Positions 34,893 to 41,916 of a stretch of DNA of 41,916 nt are shown here, piece by piece; the first letter of the stretch is position 1; each line of letters begins with the position of its first letter. The position numbers and the translations under genes are program-made. Where the stretch lies: positions 1 to 41,916 of the forward strand of contig CABUHE010000017.1 in NCBI GenBank assembly GCA_902491375.1, written 5' to 3'. This stretch comes from an uncultured Prevotella sp. (GTDB taxonomy: Bacteria; Bacteroidota; Bacteroidia; Bacteroidales; Bacteroidaceae). Under the pieces are notes generated by a model. That model was given only the letters and a program-made list of their open reading frames with translations, was not told the origin of the DNA and made no database searches.

Positions 34893-36342
34893 ACAACCAA
34901 GCGTACTCCGCTCGTTAGACTGGTGGACCATTGGCATTTACCTGGCGCTTCTGGCGTTCGGTTGGCTTAGCGTGTGCGGTGCAAGCTACACATTCGGCGA
35001 CACAGACATAGTAAGTCTCAGTACACGTTCGGGCATGCAGATACTATGGATCGGGACATCAATTTGCCTCGGTTTCGTGATTCTTATGCTTGATGACCGC
35101 TTCTACGACACATTCGCCTACATAATTTACGGAATTCTTTTACTGCTGCTTTTTGCGACAATATTCAATCCGCATGAGATTAAAGGCTCTCGCTCATGGC
35201 TCGTATTAGGTCCTTTACGACTGCAACCTGCTGAGTTCGCGAAGTTCGCCACAGCCCTTGCTGTTGCCAAACTTATGAGCACTTACGGCTTCAACATGCA
35301 CCGTTGGAAAGACTTTGCAGTGGCATGTGCCGTAGTCGTGCTGCCAATGCTGTTCATAATAGCGCAGAAAGAAACTGGTTCCGCACTTGTTTACATAGCT
35401 TTCTTCCTTATGTTTTACCGTGAAGGAATGACCGGAAGCGTGCTGTTTACGGGCGTTGCAATGATTATTTACTTCGTCATCGGTATCCGATACGAAGAAA
35501 CATTGCTGCTGGATACCGGCACTTCCGTCGGCAAATTCGCAGTACTGTTACTTGTTCAGATATTCACATCCTCAATGGTTTACGTTTACTGCAAAGAGCA
35601 AAAGCAGGCGCTTATGATACTTGCCTACTCTGTTGGAGCTACACTTCTTGCGTTTCTCTTTGCCGAATTCGTAATTCCTTTTGATATAGTATGGGTACAA
35701 CTTGCCGTCAGCGCAGCTCTTGTAGGCTATCTGCTCTACAACGCAATGAGCAAACGAATAAGGCATTACCTGTACATTCTGATTTTCACTGTCGGTTCTA
35801 TAACATTCTTCTATTCAGCTGATTACGTGCTGAACAATATCCTTGAGCCACACCAAAGAGTGCGTATTAACGTGTTGCTTGGCCTTGACGAAGACCTTGC
35901 AGGCGCCGGTTACAACGTGCATCAGAGTGAAATTGCAATCGGCTCAGGCGGTCTTAAAGGTAAAGGATTCCTCAACGGAACACAGACAAAGCTGAAATTC
36001 GTGCCTGAACAAGACACGGACTTCATCTTCTGCACCGTCGGCGAGGAAGAAGGCTTCCTCGGTTCAGCTGGCGTATTGCTGCTGTTCCTTGCCCTAATAC
36101 TGCGGCTTATCAAAATGGCTGAACGCCAACCGTTTAAGTTTGGACGAGTCTACGGCTACTGTGTGCTGAGCATTTTCCTATTCCACGTATTCATAAACGT
36201 CGGTATGGTGTTAGGACTTACCCCTGTAATCGGTATTCCTCTGCCTTTCTTCAGCTACGGAGGATCATCTCTCTGGGGCTTCACAATCCTGCTGTTCATC
36301 TTCCTTAGAATCGACGCAGGACGCAACCTAATACGAACCTGA
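34873..36342 (+). CDS. rodA: Peptidoglycan glycosyltransferase RodA (SEDS)
   Basis: A 489-residue polytopic SEDS protein that polymerises lipid II together with PBP2. Family motifs are GSRSWLVLGPLRLQPAEFAKF, AQKETGSALVYIAFF, QSEIAIGSGGLKGKGF, VPEQDTDFIFCTVGEEEGFLG (conserved Asp in the DTDF segment) and the C-terminal GIPLPFFSYGGSSLW. Compared with E. coli RodA (370 residues), about 100 extra residues lie in the middle, containing further hydrophobic segments (LLLVQIFTSSMVYVYC, LMILAYSVGATLLAFLF). This appears to be the Bacteroidetes form. It overlaps mrdA by 20 nt. Confidence 0.95.
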   Translation: MAQQVDRQPSVLRSLDWWTIGIYLALLAFGWLSVCGASYTFGDTDIVSLSTRSGMQILWIGTSICLGFVILMLDDRFYDTFAYIIYGILLLLLFATIFNPHEIKGSRSWLVLGPLRLQPAEFAKFATALAVAKLMSTYGFNMHRWKDFAVACAVVVLPMLFIIAQKETGSALVYIAFFLMFYREGMTGSVLFTGVAMIIYFVIGIRYEETLLLDTGTSVGKFAVLLLVQIFTSSMVYVYCKEQKQALMILAYSVGATLLAFLFAEFVIPFDIVWVQLAVSAALVGYLLYNAMSKRIRHYLYILIFTVGSITFFYSADYVLNNILEPHQRVRINVLLGLDEDLAGAGYNVHQSEIAIGSGGLKGKGFLNGTQTKLKFVPEQDTDFIFCTVGEEEGFLGSAGVLLLFLALILRLIKMAERQPFKFGRVYGYCVLSIFLFHVFINVGMVLGLTPVIGIPLPFFSYGGSSLWGFTILLFIFLRIDAGRNLIRT

Positions 36343-36371
36343 CAACCAACAGACACAACCAATACAACAAA

Positions 36372-36390
36372 AGCCGGAGTGATTCCGGCT
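36372..36390 (+). terminator. Hairpin after rodA
   Basis: AGCCGGA-GTGAT-TCCGGCT, 30 nt after the rodA stop; the T-run is weak. Confidence 0.6.
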
Positions 36391-36426
36391 GCCTTAAACT
36401 TGTAAACTTTTGCTAAATACTATATT

Positions 36427-38028
36427 ATGAACAAATTATTTTTATCTCTGGCGTTGTTCTTAACAACGCTGGCAGTACATGCACAGAACCCGCAAGTAAA
36501 AACTACGGCAGGTACTTTGGAAGGACTTGAAGAGTCTGGAATAAAAGTTTTCAAAGGTGTACCTTTCGCACAGCCGCCAGTCGGCGACTTACGCTGGAAA
36601 GCCCCACAACCAGTAAAAGCATGGACAGGTGTAAGAAAAGCCCAAGATTTTGGTCCGAATCCTATGCAACAACCACTGTTCGGCGACATGAACTTCGGTA
36701 CAAAGAAAATGAGTGAGGACTGTCTATACCTTAATATATGGACACCTGCGAAAACAATGAAAGAAAAATTGCCGGTGCTTATCTACTTCAACGGCGGCGG
36801 ACTTTTAGCGGGAAGCGGCAGCGAACCCAGATATGCAGGCATGTCAATGGCCCGCAAAGGCATCATCTCGATAACAGCAAACTACCGTGAAGGTATCTTC
36901 GGCTTTTTCGCACACCCTGAACTGTCAGCTGAAACATCATACAAAGGCTCAGGAAACTACGGTTTCATGGACCAGGTTGCAGCTATTAAATGGGTAAAAG
37001 AAAATATCGCAGCGTTCGGCGGCGACCCTGACAGAATAACTATCGCAGGTGAATCAGCAGGTTCAATGTCAGTCAGCGCACTTATGGCATCTCCTCTGTG
37101 CAAAGGACTTTTCGCACAGGCTATCGGCTCAAGCGGCTCAGTGCTGACCAGCAAAAATATCAAGACACTGAAAGAAGCAGAGAAAGCAGGTAAGGAAAAA
37201 GCCAAGAAACTCGGCTGTAAGTCTATCAAGGAAATGCGCGCAATACCAGCAGAGGAACTTATGAACCGTGCAGCTGAAGCCGGAATTCCGAGCTACAACG
37301 TTGACGGTTACTTCTTCACAAAACAGCCGGTTGAGACTTATGCAGCAGGTGAACAGTGCAAAGTGCCACTCCTCGTAGGCGGAAACTCACTTGAAATGCC
37401 GGCAGCAGCAGTCATGCAAGGCAAAGCTCCGACACTTGAGAATCTGAAATCCGTATTAACAAATATCTATGGTAAATCTACAGATGAGGTCATGAATATG
37501 TACGGATTCAAGTCTGACGCAGACATTAACGGCACTCCTGGCATGCAGCTTGGCTCTGATATGTTCATCGCATTCTCAACTTGGAAATGGGGATACATGC
37601 ACGCAAAGAGCAGCGGATGCAAGGTTTACAGATACATTTACTGCCATCCACGCCCTGCAATGAGAGTAAAAGGCAAAGTCGCAGGACTTGCAGGAGGCGT
37701 GATTGACAAGAAAGACGGTGACAAGGAAGAACCTTTAGCACCGGGAGCTGTACATTCTGCCGACATAGAATATGCAATGGGCACACTGCCGACTAACAGG
37801 ATTTACGACTGGCAGCCGGGCGACTTCATCATGTCTGACGTATTCTCAAGCTATTACGCAAACTTCATAAAGACTGGCAACCCGAACGGGCTTGGACTGA
37901 CAGAATGGACTCCGATGAACGCAGACAACACTGTTCCGACACTTATGCTTGACGTAGAATCAAAAATGACATACGACAACGCAGTTCAGCAGAGATATCT
38001 GTTTATAGATAATCTGCCTGCAAAATAA
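36427..38028 (+). CDS. Secreted type-B carboxylesterase
   Basis: A 533-residue alpha/beta hydrolase with a signal peptide (LFLSLALFLTTLAVHAQ). Carboxylesterase B landmarks: VFKGVPFAQPPVGDLRW, SEDCLYLNIWTP, a nucleophile elbow GESAG with Ser210, the acid-loop GGNSLEMPA and the His loop GAVHSADIEYAMG. The oxyanion segment reads YFNGGGL, with Asn where most members have His (HGGG). This probably still works but is a visible departure. Substrates are likely acyl esters, for example acetylated or feruloylated glycans, judging from family members in gut Bacteroidales. It is monocistronic. Confidence 0.88.
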   Translation: MNKLFLSLALFLTTLAVHAQNPQVKTTAGTLEGLEESGIKVFKGVPFAQPPVGDLRWKAPQPVKAWTGVRKAQDFGPNPMQQPLFGDMNFGTKKMSEDCLYLNIWTPAKTMKEKLPVLIYFNGGGLLAGSGSEPRYAGMSMARKGIISITANYREGIFGFFAHPELSAETSYKGSGNYGFMDQVAAIKWVKENIAAFGGDPDRITIAGESAGSMSVSALMASPLCKGLFAQAIGSSGSVLTSKNIKTLKEAEKAGKEKAKKLGCKSIKEMRAIPAEELMNRAAEAGIPSYNVDGYFFTKQPVETYAAGEQCKVPLLVGGNSLEMPAAAVMQGKAPTLENLKSVLTNIYGKSTDEVMNMYGFKSDADINGTPGMQLGSDMFIAFSTWKWGYMHAKSSGCKVYRYIYCHPRPAMRVKGKVAGLAGGVIDKKDGDKEEPLAPGAVHSADIEYAMGTLPTNRIYDWQPGDFIMSDVFSSYYANFIKTGNPNGLGLTEWTPMNADNTVPTLMLDVESKMTYDNAVQQRYLFIDNLPAK

Positions 38029-38051
38029 CATTACAGACAATCTGAAACAAT

Positions 38052-38081
38052 AAAGGCGCCCTGCTTAGCAGGACGCCTTTT
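38052..38081. terminator. Bidirectional terminator between esterase and aldolase
   Basis: AAAGGCG, a mismatch, then CCTGC-TTA-GCAGG and CGCCTTTT. It serves both convergent genes. Confidence 0.88.
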
Positions 38082-38116
38082 AAATTATAACGTTTAGCTT
38101 ATTTCAAGCTAAATAA

Positions 38117-39124
38117 TTACATCTGAGCAAGTTTGTTGTCAGAACCGAGCACGTCGATGATCTTGTGCTTGTACATTTCCTCCATGAGGTCACGTGCAGG
38201 TCCGCAGTACTTACGCGGGTCGAACTCAGCCGGTTTCTCAACAAATACCTTGCGGACAGCAGCTGTAAATGCAAGACGAGAGTCAGAGTCAATGTTGATC
38301 TTGCAAACAGCGCTCTTAGCAGCCTTGCGGAGCTGCTCCTCAGGAATACCTACTGCGTCAGGCAGCTTGCCTCCGTACTGGTTAATCATGTCAACATACT
38401 CCTGCGGAACTGAAGAAGATCCGTGAAGTACGATTGGGAATCCAGGAAGTCTCTTCATGATTTCGTCGAGAACGTCGAAAGCCAATGGAGGAGGAACCAG
38501 ACGGCCTGTCTTCGGGTCACGTGTGCACTGCTCCGGTTTGAACTTGTATGCTCCGTGGCTGGTACCTATTGAGATAGCCAAAGAGTCAACGCCTGTCTTG
38601 CTTGTGAAGTCGATAACTTCCTCAGGTTTTGTATAGTGAGATTCCTCTGAAGCAACCTCATCCTCAACACCTGCGAGTACACCAAGCTCACCTTCAACAG
38701 TTACATCGAACTGATGAGCGTAGTCAACGACCTTCTTAGTCAGGGCAACGTTCTCGTCATAAGGCAGTGAAGAACCGTCGATCATAACTGAAGAGAAGCC
38801 CATGTCAACACAGCTCTTGCAAAGCTCGAAGCTGTCTCCGTGGTCGAGGTGGAGTACTATTTCAGGATGAGCGCAGCCCAGTTCCTTTGCATATTCTACA
38901 GCGCCTTGAGCCATGTAACGCAGAAGTGTCGGGTTAGCATAGTTACGGGCACCTTTAGAAACCTGAAGGATAACCGGTGATTTCAGCTCAGAAGAAGCCT
39001 TAATGATAGCCTGGAGCTGCTCAAGGTTGTTAAAGTTGAATGCTGGAATGGCATATCCGCCGTTGATGGCTCTTGCAAACATTTCACGTGTGTTTACCAA
39101 GCCAAGTGATTTATAACTTACCAT
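38117..39124 (-). CDS. fba: Class II fructose-bisphosphate aldolase
   Basis: A 335-residue zinc-dependent glycolytic enzyme, cleaving fructose 1,6-bisphosphate to DHAP and glyceraldehyde 3-phosphate. Motifs: AIPAFNFNN, the catalytic Asp and first zinc His in LHLDHGDSFE, VEGELG (metal-site Glu), GTSHGAYKF and IVLHGSSSVP (zinc His residues), and INIDSDSRLAF binding phosphate. I place the start at 39124 (MVSYKSLG). A longer frame from 39187 would run through the promoter, whose -7 box is at 39176-39183. Confidence 0.94.
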   Translation of the reverse strand: MVSYKSLGLVNTREMFARAINGGYAIPAFNFNNLEQLQAIIKASSELKSPVILQVSKGARNYANPTLLRYMAQGAVEYAKELGCAHPEIVLHLDHGDSFELCKSCVDMGFSSVMIDGSSLPYDENVALTKKVVDYAHQFDVTVEGELGVLAGVEDEVASEESHYTKPEEVIDFTSKTGVDSLAISIGTSHGAYKFKPEQCTRDPKTGRLVPPPLAFDVLDEIMKRLPGFPIVLHGSSSVPQEYVDMINQYGGKLPDAVGIPEEQLRKAAKSAVCKINIDSDSRLAFTAAVRKVFVEKPAEFDPRKYCGPARDLMEEMYKHKIIDVLGSDNKLAQM

Positions 39125-39175
39125 AATACAAAAAAATTTTATGTTGTTATGAATTGATCTTCCTTTACAACACTG

Positions 39176-39206
39176 CAAAGTTAACACTTTCTTTCTTCAC
39201 GACAAA
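39176..39206 (-). promoter_or_regulatory. fba promoter
   Basis: Minus-strand -33 TTTG at 39203-39206, 19-nt spacer, -7 TAACTTTG at 39176-39183. Confidence 0.82.
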
Positions 39207-39375
39207 AGGTTAAACGGACTTTTAGCATTGCAAAACCGTGAATTTTCAGATTAATTTCATCTTGACAATCTACGTTGTGATGTTTTGACAAGTGAATTTT
39301 ACAAATAGCTATGAATACAGTGGTGTTATAGATAAAAACGAACAAATGATAAGGCATCGGCTGACGTTAGGGCAT
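39207..39375. other. Intergenic stretch without visible gene
   Basis: Between the fba promoter and the small-RNA-like unit no coding frame or further structure is evident. Confidence 0.5.
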
Positions 39376-39437
39376 AAAAAAAGGAGTACCGCTGTACTCC
39401 AACCTTGTTAACCTTAAATCTAATACTATGAAAAACA
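39376..39437 (-). ncRNA. Small-RNA-like transcription unit (about 60 nt)
   Basis: On the minus strand a complete promoter (39443-39472) is followed within about 70 nt by a perfect intrinsic terminator: GGAGTAC-AGCG-GTACTCC (39400-39383) and seven T. The short region between contains CATAGTATTAGATTTAAGG and GTTAACAAGGTTGG. It reads as an independent short transcript, not a leader of fba, because fba has its own promoter downstream. I have an impression of similar sequence in other Bacteroidales genomes but cannot name the family; Rfam comparison is needed. Confidence 0.6.
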
Positions 39438-39442
39438 CGATG

Positions 39443-39472
39443 CAAAGGTAAGGATTTTTCCAAAACCTGCAA
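39443..39472 (-). promoter_or_regulatory. Promoter of the small-RNA-like unit
   Basis: Minus-strand TTG at 39470-39472, 19-nt spacer, -7 TACCTTTG at 39443-39450. Confidence 0.75.
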
Positions 39473-39557
39473 TACTTTTATTGTAAAAATCACAACAAAA
39501 TACGTTTTTCTTGATACAGGTCAAGACGTCGGCTGCTTATGAGTCAGAAAATGACCG

Positions 39558-41405
39558 TCAGCCGTTCAAAATACCTTTCAGCAGGAACGTCGCGTTCTGG
39601 TTGCGTGCCACACCGCGCGTTATCTTATATGTATAAGAAATATTATCAGCCAACTCTATCTCGAAGCACCAGTTGTGGAAACGCTGCGGACAGTCGTCCT
39701 CCATTTTAGACAGTTCCAGGTCGTGAGTGGCTATTATGCCCGTAACTTTCAGTTTGGCAACAGCTTGCAGGAAAAGACGCGAGCCGTTCAGCTTGTCGAG
39801 CGAGTTGGTGCCTTTCAGTATTTCGTCAAGTATAATCAACGTACGGTCAGCTTTACGGCAGCAGTCAAGCAACTGCTTAAGCCTCAACAGCTCAGCGTTG
39901 AAGTAGCTTATGCCACGGCTAAGGTCGTCAGACGTGCGCATACTCGTAAACAGATTAAAAGCTGACACGCGCAGACAGTCGGCAAAGACAGGCATTCCGT
40001 TCATTGCAAGCACATAGTTCACACCAACCGAACGCAGGAAGGTACTCTTGCCTGCCATGTTCGCGCCGGTAATGATGTAATACTCGCCGTCGTTTATCGT
40101 GAAATCGTTGCGCACCGCCTTACTGCCGAGGAACGGATGATACAACCCTTTGGCGTCATACACCACGCGGTCGGCATCAACTACTTCAGCCTCAACAGCC
40201 TCCGGCTCGTTGAAACGGAACACAGCCATTGACACAAGCGCGTCTATCCGGCTTACGCAGTCAACCCATACACCGATGCTCTGCATATACATGCGTTGCC
40301 ATTTAAGGAATCTTCGCACAAGAAAATAATCGCTCAGCGCGAACATATTGAATATTATCAGACCGATGAAGTTGCCGCGGCGGTCGAGTGCCTTCAGTAT
40401 CTCGGACAACTCACCGAACGAAGCAAGCGCACCTCCGTCACCTTCAGTCAGTTTTGATTTCAGCCCGTTAAGCTCAGCACATTCAAAACCAGCACTCTCG
40501 ATGTGCCTTATTATATTTATGTAAACGTGCAGATTGGCATGCAGTTTCTCAACCGAGCGGCTTATGTTGCGTATCGACCTTGAATTTAATCCTATCACAA
40601 CAAACATCTGCACCACGCCCCACAACACAGCGGCAGCGGCCGGCACGAGTCCGACGACAGACAGAACTATGAGTGACAGGAAGCAGACTATCGCCACCAC
40701 GGCAGCCACAAGCGACGACGTAAGCCCGGCTTTAGGGGCGATGTGCATACCACTAACCTCTGAAACGGCTCTTAGTATCTCGTCTGAATCAATCTTCACA
40801 GTCTTTGCCCCGGCATTATTTCCGTCACGCAGTCCGGCTGCAATGAAACCTGAGCGCCACTCTTCCATCCCGGCAAGCTCGTCAACAGCTTCACGACGGC
40901 GCACGACAGACTCTCTGTCAGTCAGCAGACTGCCCAACCAGCTGGCAAGAACGGCAGAGCCACCGGTGGTTACAGTACGGTCGATACGGTTATAAAGAGA
41001 GTCGTGACCGAACACGTCCATATCGAAGGTAAAGGCATGATGCGGATCAATGTATTTACTTCCACCGCTGAAACAGGTATAGTCGCCGGCAAGATATTTC
41101 AGTTCTCTGTCGTAAACGGTGCGCATACGCAGACGCCGGTCTATGCGTTTTGAGTTCTTAACGTCAGCACGGCGCACTACAAAATATACAGCCAGCATGG
41201 CAAACGCCGCCACGAGCCACTCTGACGAGAAGTCGCCGGCACAATAAACGACCAACGCCACAACCGCAAGTCCGAACGTCATAAGTTCTGATGCTATGTA
41301 GACTCTGTTGTGCTTCTTCAAATGCCGTATTTCAGCCGAAAGCGTTTCTACCCTTTCAGTATAAAAGACTTTAAGCTCATCCTTTGTCTTATATGCTTTT
41401 TCCAT
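39558..41405 (-). CDS. Membrane-anchored MutS-family ATPase
   Basis: A 615-residue protein. Residues about 35-80 form two membrane helices (ELMTFGLAVVALVVYC; WLVAAFAMLAVYFVV). A MutS core-like region with LTDRESVVRRREAVDEL follows. Two further hydrophobic segments lie at about 230-275 (SLVAAVVAIVCFLSLIVLSV; AAAVLWGVVQMFVVIGL). The C-terminal MutS ABC-ATPase has Walker A GANMAGKST near residue 450, FTSMRTSDDLSRGISYF (signature region), Walker B LIILDEILKGTNS and ATHDLELS. The N-terminal mismatch-recognition domain of MutS is absent, as is the Smr nuclease of MutS2. It is not a mismatch-repair MutS; role unknown. Confidence 0.82.
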   Translation of the reverse strand: MEKAYKTKDELKVFYTERVETLSAEIRHLKKHNRVYIASELMTFGLAVVALVVYCAGDFSSEWLVAAFAMLAVYFVVRRADVKNSKRIDRRLRMRTVYDRELKYLAGDYTCFSGGSKYIDPHHAFTFDMDVFGHDSLYNRIDRTVTTGGSAVLASWLGSLLTDRESVVRRREAVDELAGMEEWRSGFIAAGLRDGNNAGAKTVKIDSDEILRAVSEVSGMHIAPKAGLTSSLVAAVVAIVCFLSLIVLSVVGLVPAAAAVLWGVVQMFVVIGLNSRSIRNISRSVEKLHANLHVYINIIRHIESAGFECAELNGLKSKLTEGDGGALASFGELSEILKALDRRGNFIGLIIFNMFALSDYFLVRRFLKWQRMYMQSIGVWVDCVSRIDALVSMAVFRFNEPEAVEAEVVDADRVVYDAKGLYHPFLGSKAVRNDFTINDGEYYIITGANMAGKSTFLRSVGVNYVLAMNGMPVFADCLRVSAFNLFTSMRTSDDLSRGISYFNAELLRLKQLLDCCRKADRTLIILDEILKGTNSLDKLNGSRLFLQAVAKLKVTGIIATHDLELSKMEDDCPQRFHNWCFEIELADNISYTYKITRGVARNQNATFLLKGILNG

Positions 41406-41433
41406 ATTAATTTTTCAATACTTATTATGCTTA

Positions 41434-41441
41434 CAAAGTTA
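41434..41441 (-). promoter_or_regulatory. -7 box of the MutS-family gene
   Basis: TAACTTTG on the minus strand, 29 nt before the ATG; the nearest TTG is only 16 nt upstream of it. Confidence 0.5.
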
Positions 41442-41531
41442 ATAGTTTAGCATCGTTCAACATAGTACTCTATACGTAAAAAAGGTTAAAGTCTCATCAG
41501 CCTCAACCTGAGGGAATTACGGCAGTTGTGC

Positions 41532-41619
41532 GAAAGACGGCATATTGCAACGCAAAAGATGCTCTTTCATACGATAAAAGGGCACCTTTCGCAGCGTGAA
41601 AGGTACCCTTTTGCAAACG
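41532..41619. repeat. 4 x 22-nt dyad element, copy F
   Basis: Units start at 41532, 41554, 41576 and 41598. Cores read GAAAGACGGCATATT, AAAAGATGCTCTTTC, AAAAGGGCACCTTTC and GAAAGGTACCCTTTT. It lies upstream of the MutS-family gene and 30 nt before the 88-bp tandem repeat. Confidence 0.9.
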
Positions 41620-41648
41620 TGTTGACTATCAACGAATTACGCACTCAT

Positions 41649-41916
41649 AATGACAGATGTCACAAATGTATTCAGACGGCAGTCAACAACGTTTAATTTT
41701 TAATTGTTACTTGTTAATTTTGATCTTCCGAAGGAAGAATGACATGTGTCACAAACGCATCCAGAAGGCATCAACAACGTTTAATTTTTAATTGTTACTT
41801 GTTAATTTTGATCTTCCGAAGGAAGAATGACATGTGTCACAAACGCATCCAGAAGGCATCAACAACGTTTAATTTTTAATTGTTACTTGTTAATTTTGAT
41901 CTTCCGAAGGAAGAAT
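41649..41916. repeat. 88-bp tandem repeat, continuing past the right edge
   Basis: Units at 41649-41737 (89 bp, diverged), 41738-41825 and 41826-41913; the last two are identical and a further unit begins at 41914. Each unit contains a palindrome TGACATGTGTCA (TGACAGATGTCA in the first), an AT-rich stretch with TTAATTTTTAATTG, and a small hairpin CTTCC-GAA-GGAAG. There is no open frame through it. Likely a variable-number repeat; its function is unknown. Confidence 0.93.

Noticed and set aside
39125..39187. Longer fba frame starting at 39187
   Set aside because: The extension covers the -7 box TAACTTTG at 39176-39183 and is not aldolase-like.
321..41619. The 22-nt unit arrays as CRISPR
   Set aside because: Units are contiguous with only 7-nt linkers, always four, and no cas gene is in the window. 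Spacers of 25-40 nt are absent.
41649..41916. 88-bp tandem array as CRISPR
   Set aside because: The whole 88-bp unit repeats identically; there is no repeat/unique-spacer alternation.

Overview
The window is a chromosomal segment from a member of Bacteroidales, most likely Prevotellaceae. Four things point there. The start-proximal promoters follow the Bacteroidetes pattern (-7 box TAnnTTTG with a TTTG-type -33 box about 19 nt upstream) and Shine-Dalgarno sequences are mostly absent. A type IX secretion (T9SS) component of the PorT family occurs together with proteins ending in T9SS C-terminal sorting domains. The mreB-mreC-mreD-mrdA-rodA cluster follows a purine gene. ExbB-ExbD-ExbD-TonB is followed by a PstS-like lipoprotein. 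Almost everything is housekeeping or envelope biology; no integrase, transposase, phage or CRISPR-Cas gene is visible.

Layout. 0-2.1 kb: sugar/H+ symporter. 2.3-5.4 kb: a secreted T9SS cargo protein flanked by two remnants, a sorting-domain fragment downstream and a signal-peptide stub upstream. 5.6-7.0 kb: membrane TPR-coiled coil-HTH regulator. 7.1-8.4 kb: MATE exporter. 8.9-10.8 kb: a basic 64-residue protein, a stand-alone AICAR transformylase and a 64-residue membrane protein. 11.2-13.0 kb: NlpC/P60 hydrolase and CapA-like phosphatase-fold lipoprotein. 13.2 kb: rplS. 13.8-15.4 kb: a 5'-nucleotidase split into two genes in reversed domain order. 15.6-17.7 kb: PorT, a 2[4Fe-4S] ferredoxin and a DUF3592-like membrane protein. 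18.1-23.6 kb: minus-strand exbB-exbD-exbD-tonB-pstS-like-TPR operon. 23.8-28.3 kb: aspartate aminotransferase, ribBA and an LptF/LptG-type permease. 28.6-29.2 kb: START-like protein and a tRNA with a CAT anticodon. 29.8-36.3 kb: stand-alone IMP cyclohydrolase, then the rod-shape and peptidoglycan operon. 36.4-41.4 kb: secreted carboxylesterase, class II fructose-bisphosphate aldolase, a small-RNA-like unit and a membrane-anchored MutS-family ATPase.

The most striking signal lies outside genes. Six intergenic sites (321-408, 8728-8815, 10882-10969, 17725-17812, 29384-29471, 41532-41619) each carry an element exactly 88 nt long, built of four consecutive 22-nt units. The units share a 15-nt dyad core, approximately RAAAGRKSMYCTTTY, plus a 7-nt linker beginning RCR. 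Sequence drifts and the core variants are shuffled, but the 22-nt phase (about two helical turns) and the count of four never change. I do not recognise a named family for this. A separate true tandem repeat with an 88-bp period begins at 41649 and runs off the right edge.

Other points of note: the two PurH activities sit on unlinked genes, and the transformylase closely resembles, from memory, the vertebrate ATIC C-terminal domain. The IMP cyclohydrolase promoter is present twice as a 50-bp exact repeat. The cluster from mreB to rodA builds the elongation machine (MreBCD, PBP2, RodA); exbB-tonB energises outer-membrane transport; PorT serves export of proteins such as the 793-residue cargo at 2659-5040.
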